Source: Novipirellula galeiformis (GTDB taxonomy: Bacteria; Planctomycetota; Planctomycetia; Pirellulales; Pirellulaceae). Taken from it: 64,000 nucleotides of DNA. The stretch is taken from NCBI RefSeq assembly GCF_007860095.1, contig NZ_SJPT01000001.1, positions 572,212 through 636,211 of the forward strand. The letters are read 5' to 3'. The notes under the pieces were generated by a model. That model searched no databases, was not told the DNA's origin, and was given only the letters and a program-made list of their open reading frames with translations. A program made the translations under genes and the position numbers. The stretch's first letter is position 1, and each line of letters opens with the position of its first letter. This document shows positions 16,735 through 26,109 of the stretch, piece after piece.

Positions 16735-19437
16735 ATGCAACCTTCTAACCGCGAAACGAACGAGTTGGGGGTCGAAGAATTTCGACGTCTCGGCGTCCGT
16801 CTGAATGAATGCCGATTGCCGGTAATTCGGATGGCGGCGTCGCGCGTTAGCAAGTCGCTGGTGGATCAACAGGTTGCCTCGCCTTCGACCGAACGTGAGC
16901 GTGAGTTGTCGCTCGTCGTCACCTCGGCTTATCGAGTGCTCGATCCCCGCAACCGCACCGACTTCGTCCAGCGAATTTTGGTGGGGCGACTGCAGCCCAA
17001 CGAAACTGCGTGGTCAGGCCAACAGAACTTTCGGATTGACGCTGCGGCATCGACATCCCGCCGCGCGGAGTTTGAAAGTCAAGCGGACGACGAAGTCGAG
17101 CTTTTTCGGTTTGACGCTGACCCAACGAAGGAAACGTCCTTTGCGGTTCGGACATCGGGTACCCTCGCCAATTGGACCCAGTCCCTCGATTCCCAAGATC
17201 TGATTGAAGCAGGGGTTCGGCGGCGGCGGTTGGCCCAGGTGCGAAGCTGGATCCGCCGCCCGCGGTCGGTGTTCTCGTTGTTCGGTTTGTTTGTCGCCGC
17301 TACGATCGGGATTGCCACCGTCGATTTTCGATCTCACGAAAATGTCACTCCCACGACCGCGCTGGCCACCCACGTCGAACCTGCAACGTCATCCCACACC
17401 GCTACGTTACCCAACGCCGTAGCATTACCCAGCGCTGCAGCATTACCCAGCGCCGCAGCGGATGCGACGCCGGCTCCAGCGGTTGCAACCGAGGTTGACG
17501 TTGCGAAGAGTGACATCGCTGTGAAGAGTAACGATGCTGGGAAGAATAACATCGCTGCGGTCACGGATTCCCCAGCGGCGGGATCGATAGCGACCGATTC
17601 GATGCAAGCTAACGCTGTGATCGCAACGGTGGAAGAGACTGGCGTCGCTGCGGTCAACGTTGCTACGGCCGACCCATTAGGCTCGGCCGTCAATCCCGCT
17701 CCCTCGATGAGCGAGGACACGACGCTCTTAGCGCAGTTGGAAGAGATCGTCGCGAAGGGAGAAATGCCCAATCACGCGCCGCCACCTGCTGCGGTTGCGT
17801 CAACGGGAGACTCCGCAAAAGACGCACTCGTCGATGTTGATTCCATGACGATCCAACCGAGCAAGGACTCCGCCACGGAGTTTCTGCCCGACCCGTTTGC
17901 AATCGAGGAAATTGGGGCTCGTGGCGCCGCCGGGCCGCATGGCTTTGCGGTGGCAAACTCGTTGGAGATGCTCAAGTCGTTAGACGATTTGGCCGCGCAA
18001 ATCCAAGCCTTTCACGAGGCCAATGGCGTGAATGATGATGAATCAAAACGCCCTCCCCTGCCCTCCCCCGAACGTCGATCGGCCATCCGGACGCTGCTGA
18101 AGTCGCGTTTCCCCTTGCTCGGAACCCGCTTGTTGCCGGGGCAAATCCCAGGCTTGCTCAAGCAGTTAAAGGATTCGGTGGCAGATCATGCAGCCGCCAG
18201 TGACGAGGCTTTCGTCACAACGGTGTTGGTCGCAGAGCACGCGTGGTTGGTGCAGGACACCGTCAGCGTGGAGAGCCAGGTAAGCGATTTGACGAACGTT
18301 TTCGCGATCACCAAGGATGAGATCCTGGTCGAATCGTTTTTAGCCGCCTTTGCGATCGCGGATTTGGATGAAACGAAACAGTTTTTGGCTCGCAATGGAT
18401 TTGTGTTGGCGGAGCGTTTGTTAACGAGGGAGTCGTTTCAGCAAAGCAGGCTTGTCGTTGCGAGTGCGACGGAATTGGCAAAGCAGATTGGCGACGAGCC
18501 GCTGGTAATTGATGCCCAACGGCTGGCACAGGCGATTGAGCAAGCGGCGAAGATGTCGGCCACCGTTGTTCGCAGAGAGAATCTCGAGTTCGCCTCGGAC
18601 GCGGAGCGTGGCGTGGCGGGACGTTACTACTGTTTGCTGATTCGCAATTGGGAGGATGGTCTGCCCTGGTTGGCAAAGGTCAGTGATCCACGGATTGCGA
18701 ATCTTGCCAAGCAAGAGTTGGCGCTAACGAAGACGTCCTCGCTCAGTGATTGGAACGCACTAGCCGATCGTTGGCGCACCGCTGCGGATCACGCCGATGG
18801 TCGCACCGCCGATTCGATTCGTTGCCATGTGTTGGCGTTAAAACGCATGATTGTGGTAGGAACGGATGGATTCCAAAAACTTCAGCTGCAACGTGAGATC
18901 GACGAACTGGAATCCGAGTTGCCGTTTTATATGGTGAAAACGCGCGCGGCGGTGACACCAAAATCGGCGCCGGTTACCGATTCGATCAAGTTGGCTACGA
19001 CGCCGACGTTGGTCGGTTCGATGAGCGGGATGTTGGGGCAGGTAACGATTGACGGTCGACCGGCGCCGTTCCAAGTGCTCTACTTGCCAGGTGAGTTGCT
19101 GACGCCCGAGGCGTTGAAGCAATCGGCTGCGATTTGGAGTTTAGAAGATCAGGTGGTTGAGATCGAATTTTCGGGACAGCTGCGGTTGTCCACCCCAATG
19201 GAGGTTCGCTTGCTGGCTTCGGTTGCCGATGAGGAAGCGTACGGTGAAGTTCGCATCGATGGAGAGCGGGTTGTTTTTGAGGCCGACCCGGGGATTGCTG
19301 ATCGTTGGCTTGGCTCGGGAAGTCACGAAATCCAATGGAATCTCCGCGTGACCCCGCAGACGAACGCTCATTTTCATGTGCAAGAGGTGCTAACCGGCGG
19401 TGAATTGAATCTCACTCGCCCGCATGCCATGCAATAA
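16735..19437 (+). CDS. Large single-pass membrane protein of unknown function
   Basis: A 900-residue protein that I do not recognise. The N-terminal ~100 residues are helical and include AYRVLDPRNRTDFVQRILVG, faintly like the end of a J domain but without an HPD motif in a convincing place. A single transmembrane helix lies near residues 177-196 (SLFGLFVAATIGIATVDF). After it comes a low-complexity alanine/valine/serine/threonine linker (roughly 205-330) that includes an 18-base tandem repeat. The long extracytoplasmic part is helical (roughly 410-690) and ends in a beta-rich region (GQVTIDGRPAPFQVLYLPGEL, then VRLLASVADEEAYGEVRIDGE). ATG 16735 was chosen over a TTG at 16702. A MoxR/VWA pair follows 62 bases downstream. 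Confidence 0.75.
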   Translation: MQPSNRETNELGVEEFRRLGVRLNECRLPVIRMAASRVSKSLVDQQVASPSTERERELSLVVTSAYRVLDPRNRTDFVQRILVGRLQPNETAWSGQQNFRIDAAASTSRRAEFESQADDEVELFRFDADPTKETSFAVRTSGTLANWTQSLDSQDLIEAGVRRRRLAQVRSWIRRPRSVFSLFGLFVAATIGIATVDFRSHENVTPTTALATHVEPATSSHTATLPNAVALPSAAALPSAAADATPAPAVATEVDVAKSDIAVKSNDAGKNNIAAVTDSPAAGSIATDSMQANAVIATVEETGVAAVNVATADPLGSAVNPAPSMSEDTTLLAQLEEIVAKGEMPNHAPPPAAVASTGDSAKDALVDVDSMTIQPSKDSATEFLPDPFAIEEIGARGAAGPHGFAVANSLEMLKSLDDLAAQIQAFHEANGVNDDESKRPPLPSPERRSAIRTLLKSRFPLLGTRLLPGQIPGLLKQLKDSVADHAAASDEAFVTTVLVAEHAWLVQDTVSVESQVSDLTNVFAITKDEILVESFLAAFAIADLDETKQFLARNGFVLAERLLTRESFQQSRLVVASATELAKQIGDEPLVIDAQRLAQAIEQAAKMSATVVRRENLEFASDAERGVAGRYYCLLIRNWEDGLPWLAKVSDPRIANLAKQELALTKTSSLSDWNALADRWRTAADHADGRTADSIRCHVLALKRMIVVGTDGFQKLQLQREIDELESELPFYMVKTRAAVTPKSAPVTDSIKLATTPTLVGSMSGMLGQVTIDGRPAPFQVLYLPGELLTPEALKQSAAIWSLEDQVVEIEFSGQLRLSTPMEVRLLASVADEEAYGEVRIDGERVVFEADPGIADRWLGSGSHEIQWNLRVTPQTNAHFHVQEVLTGGELNLTRPHAMQ
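17408..17461 (+). repeat. 18-base in-frame tandem repeat, three copies
   Basis: Three 18-base units at 17408-17425, 17426-17443 and 17444-17461 encode LPNAVA, LPSAAA and LPSAAA. They lie in the Ala-rich linker just outside the membrane helix and point to slippage-driven length variation. Confidence 0.85.
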
Positions 19438-19499
19438 CCCTCGCCAAGCTCGTACAATGCATGGAGAGTGTACGACACAAGACCTTGGACTGAGAGTGA

Positions 19500-20924
19500 A
19501 TGAACGTGGTAAGTGAAACCCCGAAGCCGTCTACCTTACGCGAATTGCGGGAAACCTCTTGGGCGTCGAAAAGCGTCAAGCAAGAAATTCGAGACAATTT
19601 CGTTCGCATGTTAGCCAGTGGCGAGGAATTGTTTCCCGGCATCGTTGGTTACGAAGACACGGTGATCCCGGAAATCAACTTAGCCTTGCTGGCGGGACAC
19701 GACATGTTGTTCCTGGGGGAGAAAGGCCAAGCGAAAAGCCGGATCATGAGGATGTTGACTCGGTTTTTGGATGAATGGGTGCCCTACATCGATCATCCCG
19801 ATTTGCCGGTGCACGAGGATCCTGAAAAACCCATTTCGGCGGCCGGAAAACGACTCCTCCGCGATACCCCTGCGGAGGACATCAAGATCGCTTGGTGGCA
19901 TCGCAGTAACCGATATGCTGAACGTCTCAGCCCAGGGACAAAGTTCGCCGACATCATTGGTGAAATCGATCCCGCCAAACTCACCGGCGGAGTCAGCATG
20001 AGTGCTGAAGAGGCGCTATCGTTCGGTTTGATTCCACGCATGCATCGTGGCATTTTTGCGATGAACGAATTGCCGGAGTTGGATGATCTTGTCCAAGTCG
20101 GGTTGTTCAATATCCTCGAAGAACGCGATGTGCAAATCCGTGGTTATCCCATTCAATTTGATATCGATTTGGTGATTTTGTTTTCGGCGAATCCAGCGAC
20201 TTATAATCGTAGTGGTAAAGTCATTCCGCAGCTGAAGGACCGCATCGGCGCGATTGTCCAGACGCATTATCCGAGTGAACGAGATCAAGGAATTGAGATC
20301 CTACAACAGGAGGTGGGACACGATCTTGAAAGCGATTATCCGGTGCAAGTGCCGTACTTTATGTACCAAATCGTCGAAGAGATCACCAACCAAGCTCGTC
20401 ATAGCAAGTACGTCGATCAAGCCTCTGGTGTTTCCGCTCGATTCTCACTGGCAAACTTTCGCACACTTGTCGCATCGGCCCGACAACGGGGGGTGATCCA
20501 TGGCGAGAAACCGGCCGTCCCACGAATCAGTGATTTGGGACATCTCTATTCCAGTTCGCTTGGAAAGCTTGAGCTCGATTTGATGGGGACCCATCAAATG
20601 AGTGAGCGGCAAGTGCTCGATGCCGTCGTGGCAAAAGCCATCGAAGTCGTCTTCAAAGAGTATGTGGAAGAGCATGGTTTGTCGGAGATCGCCGAAATCT
20701 TTCGTGGCGGGGTTCGCGTGGAAGTCGGTGATTTGCTGCCTAGCCGTGACTACGCCGAGCGACTACGGAATGTCCCACCCGCTTGGAACAAGGCGTTTGA
20801 GGTCAACGCCAGCGAGAATGATGCGGTCAGGGCCAGTTGCGTCGAGTTTGTTCTAGCAGGGCTGTTCAGCATGGAGCGAATTAGTCGCTCACAGCGATTT
20901 GGAAAGATTGAGTACGAGTGCTAA
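19500..20924 (+). CDS. MoxR / magnesium-chelatase-like AAA+ ATPase
   Basis: A 474-residue AAA+ ATPase. The Walker A motif is GEKGQAKS at residues 73-80, in the context [21 protein letters not shown] typical of the ChlI/MoxR group. The acidic segment [24 protein letters not shown] covers the Walker B and helix-2 insert region ([11 protein letters not shown]), followed by [17 protein letters not shown] as sensor 1. It pairs with the VWA protein encoded downstream, as MoxR ATPases usually do, to remodel a partner protein or insert a metal or cofactor. The two genes are separated by 163 bases, so cotranscription is likely but not certain. Confidence 0.9.
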   Translation: MNVVSETPKPSTLRELRETSWASKSVKQEIRDNFVRMLASGEELFPGIVGYEDTVIPEINLALLAGHDMLFLGEKGQAKSRIMRMLTRFLDEWVPYIDHPDLPVHEDPEKPISAAGKRLLRDTPAEDIKIAWWHRSNRYAERLSPGTKFADIIGEIDPAKLTGGVSMSAEEALSFGLIPRMHRGIFAMNELPELDDLVQVGLFNILEERDVQIRGYPIQFDIDLVILFSANPATYNRSGKVIPQLKDRIGAIVQTHYPSERDQGIEILQQEVGHDLESDYPVQVPYFMYQIVEEITNQARHSKYVDQASGVSARFSLANFRTLVASARQRGVIHGEKPAVPRISDLGHLYSSSLGKLELDLMGTHQMSERQVLDAVVAKAIEVVFKEYVEEHGLSEIAEIFRGGVRVEVGDLLPSRDYAERLRNVPPAWNKAFEVNASENDAVRASCVEFVLAGLFSMERISRSQRFGKIEYEC

Positions 20925-21087
20925 GCAACTCGGATCGGTGTCGAGCTTGTCCGACCCGACATCGGCTTTCCTCGTTTGTGGTCGGCACACTCACGCGTGG
21001 CACACCAGCCTCGCGGCGGCCCCTCTCCGACACCACAGCCTACATCGGTATGCCAACTTTTAATTTGCTCGTCCGCAGGAAATCAGA

Positions 21088-22791
21088 ATGGATCGTCGAC
21101 TTGGGGGCGTGATTCACGCCTATCAAAAATATGACCCGGTACAGTTTCCGTCTCCCTCTCAGCCGCCACCAGACCTGGTTTCCTCGGCGTTTGAACAAGC
21201 GTTGATGTACGGCAACTATCACGAGTTAACCGAAGAGGAGCTCGCTCGGGCGATCCGCTTGGACCCTAGTCAGCTTGCCAGCCTTGGACCCAGCTTGGAG
21301 ATGCTGCGCGCGATCTTGGAAGAACGTAAACGCAAAATTCTAGCCACCTACGAATGCGATACCGTTCAAAAGAAGGCGCGCAAAGCGTTCCATCAATCGG
21401 CCAAACAGGTTCGTTTGCCGAAAACGCTCGACAAGCATTTTCAACGCGCCATCGCGCAAGAACAACCTTACCTGTTGGAGTCGTTGTGGTACCAAGCGGG
21501 CGACGATCAAAGCGCCGCCGCCCGGGATTTGCTCAAAGTGACTCAGCGAATGAGCGACAAGCACCATATCGAAGAACTGGCTTCGAGCTATCACTTTACT
21601 GGGCTCGAGTCGATGTCGATCGACAAAGCGTTGGAGGTCAAGGAAGAGTTAGAGAAGATCGATGAGTTGTTAAAGCAATTAGAGGAAGCGGAGAAGACGG
21701 CTCAGATTGCGATCATCGATATGGATCTGTTGAGCGAATTCACCCAGCCCGGTGACATGCAGCAGCTCGAAGAGATGCGTCGCCAATTGGAAAACCTCGC
21801 CCGTGAGCAAGCCGAACGTCAAGGGTTGGAGAAGGATCCAAACAAACAAGGCGGATTTCGCTTGACTCCCAAGGCTTACAAAATTTTTCAAGGACGGCTG
21901 TTGGAGCGAATCTTTAGCCAACTTGCTCCTTCCCGCTCCGGACGGCATGCAGGTGACGTGGTCGGCGAAGGCGCCGTCGAGCTACAGCGAACTCGACCCT
22001 ACGAGTTTGGTGATAGCGTTGCGAACATGGATTTGCCACAAACGATCATCAATGCACTGTTGCGGCAAGGCGACGAGCGACCGTTGCGATTGCGTAGTGA
22101 TGATATTGTTGTGCATCAAACACGGAACCATCCGAAGTGTGCGACCTGCGTGATCATGGACATGAGCGGGTCGATGCGGTACGACGGCCAATACATCAAT
22201 GTGAAACGTATGGCGTTGGCCATGCAGGGGTTGATTCAATCGGAGTATCCCGGTGACTTCCTCCGTTTCATCGAAATGTATACATTCGCAAAATTGGTTT
22301 CGCCCGGCGAGATTATCGAATTGATGCCCAAGACCGTCACCATTCATGACCCCTGGGTACGGCTAAAAGCGGACATGAGTGATGATGAACTCAGTGAGCA
22401 CCAAGTCCATCCTCACTTTACGAACATCCAGCACGCGCTAAAACTGGCCCGGCAAAATCTTGTTAACAGTGACACGCCCAATCGACAAATCGTGCTGATC
22501 ACCGATGGATTGCCGACGGCGCATTTCGAGGACGAGTGGCTATACATGTTGTATCCACCCGACCCGATGACCGAGCAAGCGACGATGCGTGAAGCCCGTT
22601 TGTGCCAAAAGGAAGGCATCACGATCAATCTTTTTCTGGTCCCGAGTTGGTCGCAAAACGAAGAGGATATTCGCTTTGCCTACCGACTTGCGGAGACCAC
22701 CCAAGGCCGCGTGTTCTTTACCAGCGGTCGCGATTTAGATCGTTTTGTCGTTTGGGATTACGTGCAAAATCGGCGTGATATTATTTCCTAA
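21088..22791 (+). CDS. VWA-domain protein, partner of the MoxR-type ATPase
   Basis: A 567-residue cytoplasmic protein with no signal peptide. The C-terminal von Willebrand A domain begins near residue 350 with the MIDAS motif MDMSGSMRYDG, continues through HPHFTNIQHALKLARQNL and QIVLITDGLPTAHF, and ends VFFTSGRDLDRFVVWDYV. The N-terminal 330 residues are helical and contain a coiled-coil-like segment rich in Glu/Lys/Leu around 190-260. The layout resembles Mg-chelatase subunit D/CoxE-like partners of MoxR ATPases. A ribosome binding site (AGGA) lies upstream of the ATG at 21088. Confidence 0.88.
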   Translation: MDRRLGGVIHAYQKYDPVQFPSPSQPPPDLVSSAFEQALMYGNYHELTEEELARAIRLDPSQLASLGPSLEMLRAILEERKRKILATYECDTVQKKARKAFHQSAKQVRLPKTLDKHFQRAIAQEQPYLLESLWYQAGDDQSAAARDLLKVTQRMSDKHHIEELASSYHFTGLESMSIDKALEVKEELEKIDELLKQLEEAEKTAQIAIIDMDLLSEFTQPGDMQQLEEMRRQLENLAREQAERQGLEKDPNKQGGFRLTPKAYKIFQGRLLERIFSQLAPSRSGRHAGDVVGEGAVELQRTRPYEFGDSVANMDLPQTIINALLRQGDERPLRLRSDDIVVHQTRNHPKCATCVIMDMSGSMRYDGQYINVKRMALAMQGLIQSEYPGDFLRFIEMYTFAKLVSPGEIIELMPKTVTIHDPWVRLKADMSDDELSEHQVHPHFTNIQHALKLARQNLVNSDTPNRQIVLITDGLPTAHFEDEWLYMLYPPDPMTEQATMREARLCQKEGITINLFLVPSWSQNEEDIRFAYRLAETTQGRVFFTSGRDLDRFVVWDYVQNRRDIIS

Positions 22792-22890
22792 GCGGCGGGG
22801 CAGCAGTCGATCCGCAACACGAGCCGCTGGACGTCCACCCCGATAGTTCATGATCCGACGCGTAAGTGCCTAAGTTGCGTGTTTTTCATA

Positions 22891-22910
22891 GCCCGACGCG
22901 TTAGCGAGAG
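22891..22910. repeat. Fragment of the GCGTTAGCGAG intergenic repeat
   Basis: The 20 bases GCCCGACGCGTTAGCGAGAG match the arm of the palindrome at 2856-2924. The second arm is degenerate (TTCCCTTAGCGTCGC around 22920). It lies between the convergent ends of the VWA and EEP genes. Confidence 0.65.
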
Positions 22911-22963
22911 ACCAAACGATTCCCTTAGCGTCGCTATGTTGTCGCGGGGGCCTCGGTTTCCGC

Positions 22964-23821
22964 TCACTGCGCCGGCGAAGCGATCGTGATCATCACGGCT
23001 TGATGATCGCTGGCGAAACGCCCCGATGAAGTTCTCGGGTCAAGTGTCTGATGCGTGGTCACGTTTGCTTTGGGATCGCTCAACAGGATGTAGTCGATTC
23101 TGCCGGACAAGTTTAACTTCTTGAACCCATTGAACGTCCCTTGGGGGCCTGTGGGCATGGCAGCACTTTGTGCGATGGAGTCGAAAAAGGTGACCCCCTC
23201 GAGATCGCCTGCGAGCAAATGTTGCAGCGGTCTCGATTTGGGGAGCGCGTTGAGGTCGCCCATCACGACGACATCAAGGTTGTCTCGCAATTCGGCGGCT
23301 TTGCTGCGCAATAGCTTCGCCGAGTTTTCACGTGCCTGGGCACTTTGATGATCGAAGTGCGTGTTCATCAAGAGCCACCGCTGAGGGTTGGATTTTGCAT
23401 GGATTTCAATCCACGAACAAATCCGCGGCAGATTCGCCCCCCAGGCGTTCATACCGATGGCTCCTGGATCGGGACCAAGCCAAAAGGTTCCCTTACGCAC
23501 CACGTCAAATTGGTCTCGTCGCCAAAATAGAGGTGAGAACTCACCCCCGTCGGCGCCGTCGCTGCGTCCCAGACCATACCAATAAAAATCGGGCAACCGC
23601 GCCGCGAGATCATCGATCTGCTTTCGTGTTGCTTCTTGCAATCCAACGATATCGGCTTGCTGGATCGCTTTGGCAACGTCATCGACTCGGTGATCCCAAT
23701 GATCCTTGCCATCATTTGGACTTAAGTAACGAATGTTGTAGCTCATCAGACGCGACGTCTCGTCTGCGCTGGTGGTCGTGACGATCAGACAAGCGAGAAT
23801 CGCAATGAAAGACATCTTCAT
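22964..23821 (-). CDS. Secreted endonuclease/exonuclease/phosphatase family protein
   Basis: A 285-residue exported member of the EEP (DNase I-like) superfamily. An N-terminal signal peptide (FIAILACLIVTTTSA) precedes the catalytic domain. Catalytic marks are SYNIRYLSPND (Asn), IVGLQEATRKQ (Glu), NTHFDHQS, VVMGDLNALP (Asp/Asn pair) and the terminal SDHQAVM. The family includes nucleases, sphingomyelinases and inositol phosphatases; planctomycete copies like this are often plain hydrolases of unknown target. The gene is convergent with the VWA gene. Confidence 0.92.
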   Translation of the reverse strand: MKMSFIAILACLIVTTTSADETSRLMSYNIRYLSPNDGKDHWDHRVDDVAKAIQQADIVGLQEATRKQIDDLAARLPDFYWYGLGRSDGADGGEFSPLFWRRDQFDVVRKGTFWLGPDPGAIGMNAWGANLPRICSWIEIHAKSNPQRWLLMNTHFDHQSAQARENSAKLLRSKAAELRDNLDVVVMGDLNALPKSRPLQHLLAGDLEGVTFFDSIAQSAAMPTGPQGTFNGFKKLNLSGRIDYILLSDPKANVTTHQTLDPRTSSGRFASDHQAVMITIASPAQ

Positions 23822-24070
23822 GGAAACGGATTCCGATGGTTGTGGAAATGAGAGATTGCATTGACGGCAACGCCCTCGAGAGGCCTCGATTGTAATCGTT
23901 GGGCACCATCAATGTTTGGCGGTGCCCTTGGGCGGTTGCTTGTTGCCACCGGGCCAAGTCAGGCGTGAAGCGGCGTGACGGAGGTTGGGTTCAGAGGACA
24001 TGATGCAAATCGGCTGAATGGTCGGCCTGGGGCCGTTTCCATCTCGGCAGAGTGTCGGTTTACCTTGGCC

Positions 24071-24094
24071 GCTGGCCCGCTGGCCCGCTGGCCC
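24071..24094. repeat. 8-base tandem repeat, three copies
   Basis: GCTGGCCC occurs three times head to tail, at 24071-24078, 24079-24086 and 24087-24094. Confidence 0.8.
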
Positions 24095-24347
24095 GGTGGA
24101 GCGACAGTGGACTGCATCGGAGCTGTCCATCATCGATACCCTTGAAATCGGTTGGGAAACCCTGTCTTGTCGACTGGAGGGGGGTGTCGATTGGCGTCGC
24201 AGAGGGGCTCCGGTGAGTTCTTGAGTTTTTTTGCAAATTTGTTGCTTGTTGATCTCGGAGCCATTACAAACGGTACAGATCGTATTACGAAGTGGCTGGG
24301 TTTCTCTCGGTCGCGGAACTTCTTTCTCAGTACTTATCTCTTTGGAA

Positions 24348-24390
24348 ACCACATGGATGCTTTCCGTTCTTGAAGGCGCTTCCATGTGGT
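24348..24390 (+). promoter_or_regulatory. Leader hairpin upstream of the first DUF1559 gene
   Basis: ACCACATGGA (24348-24357) and TCCATGTGGT (24381-24390) form a perfect 10-base-pair stem with a 23-base loop, 65 bases before the start codon. No U-tract follows, so it is not an intrinsic terminator. A role in mRNA stability or protein binding is possible but unproven. Confidence 0.45.
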
Positions 24391-24454
24391 GACTCGATAC
24401 CGTTTATTCAAAAATTTGTGTTTCGTTTGTTACCTATTTGGGAAGTGAGATCTC

Positions 24455-25465
24455 ATGAGTCGTCGTTCAAAAAGGGGCTTTACGCTCGTTGAATTATTGG
24501 TGGTGATTGCCATCATCGGAGTGTTGGTTGGATTGTTGTTACCTGCGGTACAGGCGGCGCGTGAAGCGGCGCGGCGGATGTCGTGTAGCAACAACATGAA
24601 GCAAATCGGGTTGGCGCTGCATAACTACCACAGCGCCTTCAAAAAGTTCCCCTACTCGGCCGCAGGATTTGGCTCGATGACGAGCGGCAGTGCCGTTGCA
24701 GGTTTGACTAAGGTTCGTAATCACCGCGGTTGGATTGGGTTGTTGCCTTATATCGAACAGCAAGCTTTATACGATCAAACCGATTTATCGCTGGCGACGG
24801 GGGCGTACGAGCGGGATACATCCAAGTCCACGATTTCGGGACCAAAGCCGGGGGAACCGGGCAATGCCAATGACATCGTCGTGAGCACCGTGGTCGAGGC
24901 GTTTATGTGTCCATCGGATACAAATCCCACGAATTATACGACGACGAGCAGCCCTCATTACTCGATCTCGCCCGGAACAACGACCCTTCAGGGCGCTTTT
25001 ACCAACTATGACTTCAGCGTTCGTCGAGCTTCGGAATCGACTCCAAAGTGGAGTGAAGATTCGATGACGTCACGACGCATGTTTGGGATCGATGATTGGT
25101 CACGAATGCGAGATTTGACCGACGGTACTAGTAATACGATTGCAGTCGCTGAGACGCTTCGCTCCGTGATCAACGGGGTTGCACAGACTTGGGGCTACGC
25201 CAAATGGGTCGGTAGCGGTGTCGATTCTGCGTGGGCAAGAGGAATCAACGACAACGCCTGTTGCGGTTGGGATTCGCCACCCAACTCGCGCGCCCAGTTA
25301 CCCAGTCGGTTGGGAGAATGGTCGACGTCGGGAAGCTTACATCCCGGTGGAGCCCAGTTCACGTTGGCTGATGGCTCGGTCCGTTTTCTAAGTGACTCGA
25401 CCGAGTCAACCATCATGCTGCGATTGGGCTACATCGCCGATGGTCAAGTGCTTGGGGAGTTCTAG
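24455..25465 (+). CDS. DUF1559 pseudopilin-like protein, copy 1
   Basis: A 336-residue protein with a class III (type IV pilin-like) signal: the prepilin peptidase site is after Gly8, giving F-T-L-V-E with Glu at +5, followed by the hydrophobic [20 protein letters not shown] helix. The body is the DUF1559 (SBP_bac_10) domain and the C-terminus carries the H-X9-DG motif (His296, Asp306, Gly307) of the prepilin-processing-associated family. These proteins are hugely expanded in planctomycetes and are presumed surface or periplasmic pseudopilins exported by a type II-like system. It is by eye nearly identical over the first 60 residues to copies 2 and 3. Unlike those, no lipoprotein gene follows; a terminator does. 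Confidence 0.95.
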   Translation: MSRRSKRGFTLVELLVVIAIIGVLVGLLLPAVQAAREAARRMSCSNNMKQIGLALHNYHSAFKKFPYSAAGFGSMTSGSAVAGLTKVRNHRGWIGLLPYIEQQALYDQTDLSLATGAYERDTSKSTISGPKPGEPGNANDIVVSTVVEAFMCPSDTNPTNYTTTSSPHYSISPGTTTLQGAFTNYDFSVRRASESTPKWSEDSMTSRRMFGIDDWSRMRDLTDGTSNTIAVAETLRSVINGVAQTWGYAKWVGSGVDSAWARGINDNACCGWDSPPNSRAQLPSRLGEWSTSGSLHPGGAQFTLADGSVRFLSDSTESTIMLRLGYIADGQVLGEF

Positions 25466-26109
25466 TCGTTGCACCGCCCCATTATCTGGCGGACTTCACC
25501 CGATTCCACCTTAAATCGTCGATTGATTTCGGTGTTTTTTAAGAGAGTTTGATCCGCAGGGTGCGGGTCTGGCTCTCTTTTTTTTTCGCTCCGTCCACCA
25601 ACGGGATGCCGTCTCCGGTGCATCCTCGTTGTTCTGCGTCCACGCCGAATCGGCTGCTTTGAAGGCCCTCGCTCATATTCACTTGGTGAAATCCTGCAGG
25701 GCGACTCCGGTGGGGGTTTGCTGCGGCCTGGGAGGGTGGTGGTTGGCGAGGGAGACGAGGAGGTATTGGAGGATTGCCATTGCTTCTGGTTAGGATGTTT
25801 TTCGATTTTAGTGGCGTTTTGTTTTCCGCTTGACGACGTTAGTGAAGAGGGATTTTTCATTGCGAGGGGGCGTTTGTTGCTGTCAATTTGTTGCCATTGA
25901 GTTTAAATGGAGTTGCACTTGATTGCATCTGTGCAAAGGCGGTTCGCGGTTTCGGTGGTGGTAAGGTTATTTTTTAGCTGTTTTCGTTGTCCGACCGCGT
26001 TGATGATTTCGACATTGGTTGACGCATCGTCGTGGTTTCTCGATGACAACTTTTTTACGAGTCGTGTGTTTGTTTTGTTATTTAGTTACTCATTTGGAGA
26101 AGTGGTCTC
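25466..26109. other. Gene-free region between DUF1559 copies 1 and 2
   Basis: A 644-base region. It begins with an intrinsic terminator (25542-25586) and ends in a T-rich leader for copy 2 (roughly 25900-26109, with GTTTGTTTTGTTATTTAG) and a GGAGAAGTGG ribosome binding site. No coding frame is supported. Confidence 0.6.
25542..25586 (+). terminator. Intrinsic terminator after DUF1559 copy 1
   Basis: AGAGAG (25542-25547) pairs with CTCTCT (25573-25578), with an inner stem GATCCGCA / TGCGGGTC (one G-U pair), followed by a run of nine T residues to 25586. Confidence 0.88.

Larger units (their letters stand above)
23822..24454. other. Gene-free region upstream of the first DUF1559 gene
   Basis: A 633-base region. 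It contains an 8-base repeat (24071-24094), a long perfect-stem hairpin (24348-24390) and a T-rich leader (roughly 24220-24450) ending in a GGGAAGTGAG ribosome binding site before ATG 24455. The half nearest DUF1559 is visibly richer in T than the flanking genes. No coding frame is supported. Confidence 0.6.
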
